A DNA stretch of 64,000 bases from Naganishia liquefaciens (lineage: Eukaryota > Basidiomycota > Tremellomycetes > Filobasidiales > Filobasidiaceae). Shown in pieces: positions 55,857 through 64,000 of this stretch (its first letter is position 1; the number at the start of each line of letters is the position of its first letter). The position numbers and the translations under genes are program-made. Below the pieces are notes generated by a model. It had not been told where the DNA came from, did not search any database, and saw only the letters and a list, made by a program, of their open reading frames with translations. Location: NCBI GenBank assembly GCA_013423385.1, contig BLZA01000018.1, positions 310,001-374,000 of the forward strand, in the 5' to 3' direction.

Positions 55857-56269
55857 GGCGTTGCTTGTCCTGTGAAAGTCCCTGCTTGTGAGATCTCGTG
55901 GTCTCGATAGGATCTGCACGCAGCGATACGCAGATACCGAATTCAAGCACAGAATGGTTGAGTGATGATCGACGTCTCACACGTTGTTTACAAAGTGCGC
56001 CCAGGACCACACCGGTTGGTTTGACAGCTGGTTTGACAGGAAAGCAGCTAGGAAAGCTATCGTACTACGGCACTCATCAGGTTTTTAGCTTTCGGACTAT
56101 CTGGATAGTGTATATATTCATTGCACCATTCCGTACTTTGTAGCCCTCAGACAGAACTTGTATAAATCTGGTTGTTCAGCAAAAGCGCGTACAAAGTTGA
56201 ATCTGTACACTGCACTACAAATCTACTTCGCTAGGCAGACGGTGATGGAGGGCCAGTTCATATCTACAT
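55857..56269. other. Borealin promoter / INO1 3' flank
   Basis: 413 nt with no supportable gene. Confidence 0.35.
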
Positions 56270-58204
56270 TTACCAGACCCTGGTGTCAAGCAACAAATCG
56301 CCGCTGTGTTCCAAGCCAAGACAAGCCTTCATAAAGGTCTCCAAGGCGTTTCGCTGCCTGTTCAACGAGTTGACGACATCGGTGCCGGGCTTGACCAAGG
56401 GCGCCTTGAGCATGTAGGACAGCAACGACAAGACGCTGTACAAGGGTTGGAACTCGACACCGGCGACCTCCTCTTCAGAGACATCCGCGGAGGGAAGCTG
56501 TCGGTAAGTGATTCGGGTCATGAGTTCGGCGAGAATGGTCAAGTCCAGAATGAGAGGAGTTGCCAAGAGGGAGTCCTGAAAGAACAGACTCGATCAGTGT
56601 TCTATCGAATAAGCAGCAAGCATGTGGCCTACCTCGCAGATGTTGAAGACGGAAAGCGTGTTTCGGCCGCCCATCAGCAACTCGGAGTAGTACTCGTCAA
56701 GAGCTCGCTTGTCGTCACCGACGGCGGGCGCATACTTGATGACGACCAAGTGATCAGGGTGTTCACCCTTCTTGGTAATGTCGCCATCAACGCCCTTGGC
56801 AGCAGCCTCGGCGTTGAGCTCTTCCGCGGTCTTGAACAGCAAGGGGTTGGCGGCAACCATGTCATCAACGACAGAAGACTTGCTGATCTCCTTGGATCGG
56901 AACTGTCGCTGGGAGGACAAGTTCTTGCCGTCATTGTTGCCCAAGTGGTTATACGACGCGATCGACAAGGGCTTGATACCGGCGTTGACCAAAAACTCGG
57001 CGACAACCGACTTGAACTTGGTCTGACCGGACTTGAAGTCATCACCGCCAATAAAGGCCTTGTGTCGCTCGGCAAGCTCGACGCATCCGGGAACGAATGC
57101 GTTCGAGGGGGAGCCGTTGATGTAAGGGCAGCCTTCGAGAATCGATGCGATGGCGAACAAGGTCGAAGGGGAAACTTCTTCGTGCGAGTTCTTGACAGCG
57201 TCTGAGCGGAATTTTGGTCAGCTCCCGTTCGGACTAGCGATGTCAGAACACTCACTCAACAGGTTGTCAGCAGTGTCATTGACGCCGTCAATCAACTCCG
57301 AGTATCTCTCGGTGTTAGCCGTCCAGAGGACGACCACCTTGTCGAGACCGTGCTGAGCCTTGAAGTCTCGGATATCCTGTCGGATCCTCTCCAAGTGCTC
57401 CGCCTTGTTATCACCGGGAATCAAGTTGTCGGCTCGATCCTCTTGGTTGGCGGCGATGAAGTCGGGGTAGTAGATCGAAGGCAGAGGTTTACCCATGTCC
57501 TTCATCAAGGGGAAGAGCTGCCTCTGCAAGTCATAGTCGAGGACCTGGGCTCGAGACATGGCCTTGTCGAGGGGCATGGCGGAGATGTCCCAACCGCCCA
57601 GGACGAGGTCGTTGGGATGAACCATAGGCAAGACATCCGAGAAGGGAATGTTGACGTCTTTGCCGGTTTCAGGGTCGAAACCGAGTCGAAGGGTCGACGC
57701 ACGGATCAGAGAACCAATGTAATTGGGCTGAACCGGACCAGTCTTGGTAGACCAGGAGATATTGTGTCGGTTGGCGAGAACGGTGGCACAGACAGTGGTA
57801 CCATTGTTACCACCGATACCGACCATCATCAATCCGACCTTGGGAATCTTGGTGTCGGTCTTGAACTGGAAAGTCTTGGCAACTTTCTTGACGGAAAGAC
57901 GTCCACCTTCGATCTCTGATGGATAATTGTGGTCAATGTATAATTCACGACAATTCAGCCACTACTTACTGGTGCACGCAACCCCCTTGTCGGTGAAGCG
58001 GGCTCGGATCTCTCCTCTAGCATCGTCGTAAACCGTACCCTCCGATTCGACCTTGATGAGTCCACCTTCGGGAGTTCGACGCGCGGTGGCGTGAACGTCC
58101 GTAAAGGGAGGAGCGTCGACGGTGGGCTGCAAGTTGGGCGAGCCGAACGAGTTGTTACCATTGCCAGTACCGGTGTAGGTACTGTTGAGAGCAATGGGTG
58201 ACAT
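56270..58204 (-). CDS. INO1: Inositol-3-phosphate synthase
   Basis: Converts glucose 6-phosphate to inositol 3-phosphate (NAD-dependent), the committed step of inositol synthesis. Four exons (minus): 58204-57970, 57915-57256, 57201-56633, 56575-56270; 1770 nt, 589 residues, slightly longer than yeast Ino1 (533) owing to the N-terminus. Motifs: the NAD-binding loop [99 protein letters not shown] and [12 protein letters not shown]. The end LRL-like [16 protein letters not shown] fits the family. Inositol regulation is expected, but I could not point to a UAS-INO element in the upstream 400 nt. Confidence 0.95.
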
Positions 58205-59157
58205 GTTGGATTGTGGTTGTTGTTTGTGTTGTGGGTGGTGAGGTGATGTTATTACGTTCGCGGAGGGTACGGCTTTAATTCGCTGCTAGAGGAGGAGCGG
58301 CACTGTGCTTGCTACCGCGGTGAGGGTTGTGAGTAGATGCGAGCTGGTTAGAGTACATATAAAATGTATCGCAGGCTCGATAAAGGGGTTAGGTCAGTCT
58401 CCTTGAACCTTGAGGAGCTGTCCTTGGTGCGTTGGTGGTGTGTTTGGAAATTGGTGAGCGAGTTGATAACGATGAGCTTGCGCGAGAAGACGAAGAGATC
58501 GTTGATCAAAGGTGACACAGCAAAGGACACGCAGACTCGCTCAGCCCTCTATATATGAAACACCGCCAAGCCGTCAGCTCATTGTTGACCACGCGGCGCG
58601 CCCGGCGTTGTCAGCTTGAATGTGCAATCCCGCGTTTCGTTTCATCGACAACAAATCGGAGGCCGGAAATTAGCTCCGGCTTCGCGGCATCGCCTTTGCC
58701 GGCACCTCAAAAGGGGCTTGTTCTTTATTCTTTGTTCGCAGGTCAGATCCGTGATCCGGCCCTCTTCGGAATTCCGGATGTTCCTGCTCGAGATTTCTGC
58801 ACAGAGTACTGGCAGCTCTTTGGGACACCTTTTCAACGACGTGTTGATAGTCGCGTTCCTATCACCGAGAGTCGATCCGCGAAGCCTTCGATCTGGTGCA
58901 TGTCCGGAAGGCAGAAGGCTCATGGGAAGTGACGACGTCAAGGTTGAGACGGACGTCTGCAGGAAGTACACAACCTTTCTTGCTCCTGCGCTTTTACAGC
59001 TGCCGTCTGCCACGCTGGAGGTTCCCGCTCCTCGTTCGCGTTGCGCATACCTGGGATGCTGTGTCAGACCAGACATCTTCTCCGAGCGCCTTTCGAGCTT
59101 TCTACACGTGTATCATTCCGGATCGTATCAAGTGAGGCTATCTTCTCTTTGAAAGAG
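58205..59157. other. INO1 upstream region
   Basis: About 950 nt. Only the INO1 promoter and the 3' end of the next gene are expected. Two antiparallel open frames (58616-59152 plus, 58642-59076 minus) cross it; neither contains a recognisable domain, so I do not call a gene. Confidence 0.4.
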
Positions 59158-61116
59158 CTACACAGATTTCGACCAGGCATCTTCCAATTTCAAAAATCGA
59201 CCGAGTGTCTGGACTTCACGCGCCTGCCAGACCTCTTGCGGGAAGGCGGAGTGATAGTCCTTCTTTCCGGTAAACGAGTCCGGCTTAGAAGTCGACAGAA
59301 GAGCCGCTTTCTGTCTCGCGTACAACTCTCGAACCTGTGCAATCATCGGGATCGATGCCGTAGTCGAGAGATCGATAATTCGTCGCGAGCGGAACGATTG
59401 TCGAGAGCGATTGAAGGCTAGATCCGACGCAATCAGGCTCGTGTTGTCGTATCTGTCGTGTCTCTCCCTGAACGACGGTCCGTAGCGCGTCGACAGCTTC
59501 AGTATGCCTTGCGAAGGGGAACAGAGGAGTCGGGACCGGCAGAGGTGGAATGTATCGGTCGTTGCGGACAGAAGAGCCGAGGTGTCACATGTGTTCTCGC
59601 CGTCAACACCATTTTTGCTTCTTTTTGTCATCACAGGTGGCGATTCCACTATGTTGGTGTAAAAGACGATATCTGGTGGATCATTGCACATGATATGGAG
59701 CGAGCCTTGCGGAAAGTCAATGGTCGACTATTGAAAGGTAGAACCGGATTAGTCAACGAGGATTTGAGAGGGAATATTGATGCTTACCTTCCTGATTTTG
59801 GCTTTTAATCTCTGTATCAAATCGGTGAGTGTCAACCATCGCCTTCGGTCCGAAGAATCCCAATGCAACGCATGCCGCAGTTCTAGATAACGGGATTGTC
59901 TTGATCCAGTTGGGTTCGAACTTGTAGGCTTGATCCGCATCGCTTTGCCTTCATCCAAGATATCCATTCTTTCCGACGCCGTTACTACACTGAGAATAGG
60001 CTGCCGTCTGTGTTGGCGTTGTGTGTATGCATTCCGGTTGTCATCCCGTTGAAGGTCGATGGACCAATCTTGCCCATAGGGATAAATGATCAGGGCTGAA
60101 GTCGGCGTCAGAGGATACTCTCGCGATGGAAGTGGTGAAGCTGTGATGGGTCGTAGATCATCTACCGTGGCGCCTCTCGTGCGGTAATCCGAAAAAGACC
60201 GCACAGAGCACCGAGGCGAGTTCCGCTCATGGGTTTGAATAGATGGTCCGCCACTACGTATCTCGCACACCCTACGAGAGACGGCTATTGGCTTTGATTT
60301 AGGTGGTTGTGCAATTTTTGAGTCCACAGAGACGCCAGAATGATGTTCTTTCGGTTCGGGCGGGTCGGCCGTGCTTCGACTGACGCGCTGCATTAGAGGC
60401 GGTAAGATCTCGTTTGCTTTCAATTCATAATGTCGCTCTCGCGAAGGCAATGAAGCCTTAACCTCAATGTGCCCCGCCTGTACAGAGTGTCGAGCGTCCC
60501 GGACGAGTTTCACAATCTTGCGCGCCCGATTTGTTCGTGTCTGATAGGTCGTGTCGTCGGCCGAGAAAGCAAAAGTCGGCCTAGATTGAGAGGCACTCGA
60601 GAGTCTATTGACAGCAGCGTGCTTTAAAGTGGGCCGTTGATGTGTTGCCGGCACGCTCTTCGGAGCACGAGCGGCGATATTGTCTTCTGTCGGGACGGGG
60701 GAAGATGCCTTTGTGCCCCTTGTATCCTGTGCATCGAGGGGCCCTGGAAGCAGAGTCTGCGTTGCGCTTTGCTTCGTCGCTGATGGCTGTCTTTGCGGTG
60801 CCTCTGTCGAGTGCGTTTCTACTCCCATCGCCCTCTGAAGCGTGATATCCTCCAACTTTGCTCTTCGCCTTTCACGCCAATTCAGCTCCAGAGTTCGAAG
60901 CGTCTCCGGTGTGTTCCGTGAAGCTGGGGTCGAGGCGGAAGATATGATCTCTGTTGTGCGCCGCGATTGAGGCATCCTTGGCGATACCTCTGGAAACCGT
61001 TTGGAAAGCGACTTTTGCCGCGGAATCGTCACCTCTGGTTCACATTTGTCCGCCGAGATTTCTTGACCCGAAGTTTTGTAAAAGCGGATACGCCGTTGAG
61101 TCGGTTCAGATGCCAT
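59158..61116 (-). CDS. Unrecognised, probably disordered protein
   Basis: Two exons (minus): 61116-59788 and 59727-59158; 1899 nt, 632 residues, junction in phase with a gtaagc donor. The protein is rich in Arg, Ser, Thr and Pro, with scattered basic clusters such as NWRERRRAKLEDI and RTNRARKIVKLVRDARHS, and no recognised domain. The most ordered-looking pieces are YLELRHALHWDSSDRRRWLT, LTDLIQRLKAKIRK and, at the C-terminus, IPMIAQVRELYARQKAAL and LGRFLKLEDAW. The C-terminal exon may contain a further intron near VMTKRSKNG, which is Cys/Lys-rich and differs from its surroundings. It is divergent from the OB-fold-like gene with about 300 nt between the starts. Confidence 0.6.
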
Positions 61117-61419
61117 GATTCACCCTCGCTCTTTCAGGTTATATCACTGCGCAGTCCCTTGAGCATAGCGTAGACTGCCGATGACCATAGTATCCGAATC
61201 TGATACCACTTGGATGTTCAGGTTCATCGAGCTTCTACCGCACAAAGTAAACAAACGCGAACGATTCTAGTCAATGCGGAGCCAAAATGTCTGATAATCG
61301 ACTGCAGGGCTGCTTAAAACGTTGGCCGTTCGCAAGTCAGACGTTCAGGACGGCACTCGGAGAAGAGCTGCTTCCTACGAGGGAGTATCGGCTTACGACA
61401 GATCCGACCCATTTAGGTC
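61117..61419. promoter_or_regulatory. Shared upstream region of the unrecognised gene (-) and the OB-fold-like gene (+)
   Basis: 303 nt between divergent start codons. An ATG at 61287 opens a separate forward frame (MSDNRLQGCLKRW) that could act as an upstream open frame or an alternative start. No specific regulatory site recognised. Confidence 0.35.
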
Positions 61420-62103
61420 ATGAGTCAACCGGTCTCCCAACTTTCTCGTGCGGAACCCGGAAACATTCGGCAGGACATCAATACTCCAGTCTCGGCACAA
61501 CGTATCTGCATAGGACATCTGGAGGACAATCATGTTGGAAAGAAGATCAGGTTATATGGGAGATGTATTTCTGTAAGAGGAATCTCGTCATACAGGGATC
61601 GGTATGGCGGCTCATCCCGGTAGTACGATGTGCGGCATTCGTTGTTATTCCTACGAGACGACCTTTTACCGATAGTTAGCCCGAGTGACGAGATCGACGC
61701 CCGCGAGTCAACAGTGCTAGTGAACTGCAAGACAGTCCTCATAGCTGACAAGCATGGACACCTCGACGAGCGCGAGGATTCGATGACGACAACATTTCGT
61801 CGGAAAGCATCGTCTTTGATGTTTCATCCTGGCGAAGGTTTCTGCATCGTAGGATGGATTGAAAGGGTTTTGGATGAGGTGTGTTCGCTGCGTCTTCCGT
61901 CAGAAATGGTATCGATGCTCACGCTTGGCCGCAGAATTCTGTCTTCATCGCGCAAATACCGCCTTCTGTCTATCCTCCACGATACATCGCTTCAGCCATT
62001 CATATCTCGCCGTGCGAGAACTACCTACCTCATCAGTCCAGAAACAAGGTCTCGCTGTGATGCCAGAATTTCTACAGTCAAGGCATTGCTGGACGACCGC
62101 TAA
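61420..62103 (+). CDS. Small OB-fold-like protein, possibly TEN1/RPA3-like
   Basis: Two exons, 61420-61564 and 61676-62103; 573 nt, 190 residues. The N-terminal half resembles small OB-fold proteins that bind single-stranded DNA: AQRICIGHLEDNHVGKKIRL then YGRFSPSD, ESTVLVNCKTVLIAD, and GEGFCIVGWIERVLDE. The order of strand-turn-strand pieces is like TEN1 (telomere CST complex) or RPA3, but no single residue pattern is decisive. The chosen donor (gtattt) is weak; it is preferred over gtaaga 10 nt later because only it keeps frame with the second exon. A further intron after GWIER is possible and would change the C-terminus (a frame with KWYRCSRLAAEF). Confidence 0.45.
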
Positions 62104-62294
62104 CATCAATGGGCGTCTCAAGGCTACGCAGGTTGGAAGAAATACGTCTATCTGCAACATAGAGCACTGTCCGCAACGAAGACAAACAGCTCAGCTAATC
62201 TCTATTTCATAATTTTTGTGTCTTCCGAACCACTACATCTGTAGGTCGAGGTTGATCGACCACCAGTATCGGAACCCTTTTTTTGCTGACGCGC

Positions 62295-63829
62295 CTACTG
62301 GCTCTTGGCCTTTTCCCTCTGCTGCTTCCTCAGGGCTCGCTGTCGGATGTCCTTGTGGAGACCTATGAAAAACGCAGAGCATTCAGTACTTCCCCTGGCA
62401 AGACACGGCTGCAAAACGTACGCAGGTTGTACCAGATAGCAATGGACTCGGGAATGAAACCAACGACATAGTCCATCAAGGCATGAGTCCAAAACGGAGT
62501 GGACTCATAAGCTCGGCCTTGAGCCCCTCGGTTAAGGCCGATGGAGCTGAGGACGGATCGAACGTAGGCATCGGGCGTAGGAACAAGAGGAGATGACTGT
62601 CGGATCTTGGACATCTTAGAGACCTGTATGAATAGCAAATGACATTCAATCGAGGCTCTAGACGCGTGAAAAAGGATACTGACGACAAACGAGGGGACAA
62701 TCAATCGGACAGTGATGCCGTCATCCTTGACTTCCTCTCCAATAGCCTTGGTCCAGGTAGCCAGGAATGCCTTTGATGCAGAGTATGTTGCGAGAAGGGG
62801 CGAGGGGACTCGTGCACCGAAAGAACCAATGTTCAAGATCAGGCCGTTCTGCGTCTCGATCATTTTTGGCAGCACGATCTTGGTGATGGCGAGGACCGAG
62901 TTGATGTTCTGCAAGCGGTAAAGAGAATAGCAGATAAGCGAAGAGCGCTCAAGTTGGACAGGAGACTTACGACTTGGAGGATGTTCGCGAGCTCCTGATC
63001 AGGAGTCTTGGCAAAAGGAACGGGCATGTAGTGGGAGACACCAGCGTTGTTGACTGTGAATTAAGGTTTCCGGCATGCTCAATTGAATGCTTGACCTAGA
63101 CACAGATCGAGGGCATGCTTACCCAGCACACCAACATCGATGCTTTGTATGGCAGACTCAAGTTCGGCAAAAGAAACATTTTTGTCGGCGAGATCAACGG
63201 CGACGAATTTTGTCTGAACCTTGTACTTGGTGCCTAATGCCCTCCAGATGACCGTCAGTCCGCCGCACTGTTAAAGCATGAATGCAAGACGTACCGATTT
63301 CCTGAGCGAGCTGGTCGAGGACTTGCTTGTTTCGAGAGACGAGCAAGACATTGAATCCAGCCTTGCCGAGCTGCTTCGCGAAGGATTCTCCAATACCCGA
63401 TGTGCAGCCGGTCACGACTATGATAGAACGGTAAGTGGGATAAAATAGGCTGCTTGAAGATTGAACCGCTCACCAGCCCATTTTCCCTCCTTGGCCCCGA
63501 AAGACTTCAACTGCAGACAGGCATAGTTTATAAGTAAACCAGACTCCTCGGCAACCCTCACGACTTACGCTGGAACCTCCGAACGCAAAGGTCTCCGCAA
63601 GGAAGGTGATCCAAGATACGACGAATCTGGCGAGGACGATAGCGCCGACGAGAGCGAGAAGGAAAGCTTGCATAGGCATATCGATGACTGCGGGAGCGTA
63701 AGTTTGAGCCATTCAACATATGCAACGTGCGATGCGTGACTCACTGAACTTTTGGTCGAGAATGGTGAAAACGTGGTGTGCGGGATTCGCGAGGTGAATT
63801 TCGCCACCAGTGGTCTTTTGATTGAGCAT
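62295..63829 (-). CDS. IFA38: Very-long-chain 3-oxoacyl-CoA reductase
   Basis: ER membrane reductase of the fatty-acid elongase cycle (yeast Ifa38/Ybr159w), reducing 3-ketoacyl-CoA with NADPH. Nine exons (minus): 63829-63745, 63687-63569, 63510-63474, 63417-63295, 63233-63123, 63053-62971, 62908-62684, 62623-62422, 62362-62295; 1053 nt, 350 residues, the usual size. A hydrophobic N-terminal helix (MQAFLLALVGAIVLARFVV) precedes the short-chain dehydrogenase domain: cofactor loop VVTGCTSGIGESFAKQLG, NNAGVSHYMP, the Ser of ILNIGSFG and the catalytic YSASKAFLATW. The C-terminus is strongly basic (LRKQQREKAKSQ), as expected for an ER-facing tail. Exon 3 is 37 nt. Confidence 0.93.
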
Positions 63830-64000
63830 CTTTGCGGTCCGTATCTGCTCTCTGTGCGACGTAGACTACGTTGCAATGTCGATTGACAGTCTTGGATCAC
63901 TGTCGAGAAAAAGTCGGCTATCGAGGGGGCTGATGGCCGGTCGATGCACGAAGGTGGAGGAGCTGTCTGAATTTCCGACGTTTCAGCCTCGACAACGGAA

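Noticed and set aside
56306-57919. Long forward open frames (299 and 189 codons) opposite INO1
   Set aside because: They run antisense to highly conserved INO1 exons and cross its introns without splice logic.
1-64000. tRNA, rRNA, snRNA, CRISPR or transposon features
   Set aside because: I looked for T-loop-like GTTCRA contexts, terminal inverted repeats, transposase and integrase motifs and found none that held up by eye; a covariance-model scan would be decisive.

Overview
The window looks like nuclear DNA of a basidiomycete fungus, most likely a Tremellomycete yeast of the Cryptococcus/Kwoniella/Tremella kind. Genes are tightly packed on both strands. Most are cut by many short introns (about 50-75 nt, GT..AG with gtgagt/gtaagt/gtgcgt donors). 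The encoded proteins are plainly fungal: EPL1, RTT109, INO1, KRE6/SKN1-type glucan synthesis protein, single-chain glutamate synthase. No rRNA, tRNA, CRISPR array, transposon or provirus was recognised. The placement rests on gene content and intron style only.

Layout: DDI1 (+, 5' end not resolved); EPL1, FCF2, the large glutamate synthase GLT1 and an aconitase (all -); protein-L-isoaspartate methyltransferase (+); a small secreted cysteine protein (-) followed by a gene-poor 2.6 kb; RTT109 (+); a GFA-family protein (-); PRP24/SART3 (-) head-to-head with the CCA-adding enzyme (+); a doubtful small gene (35.4-36.0 kb); OGG1 (-) head-to-head with SRP receptor beta (+); KRE6/SKN1 (-); pyridoxamine-phosphate oxidase (-); a tandem pair of unrecognised paralogues with RRM-like segments (+, 45.9-52.8 kb); mitochondrial uL15 (-), a borealin-type protein (-), INO1 (-), an unrecognised protein (-), a small OB-fold-like protein (+) and 3-ketoacyl-CoA reductase IFA38 (-).

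Gene models were built by hand from splice signals and family motifs, and for nearly every gene the exon lengths sum to a multiple of three. The genes are mostly unlinked housekeeping functions: chromatin (EPL1, RTT109), RNA (FCF2, PRP24, CCA1), nitrogen and carbon metabolism (GLT1, aconitase, INO1, PDX3), DNA repair (OGG1), secretion and lipids (SRP102, IFA38), wall glucan (KRE6).

The most unusual signals are the tandem paralogue pair with matched ten-exon structures, micro-exons of 5 and 2 nt in KRE6, and five GC-AG introns that all use the donor gcaagt.
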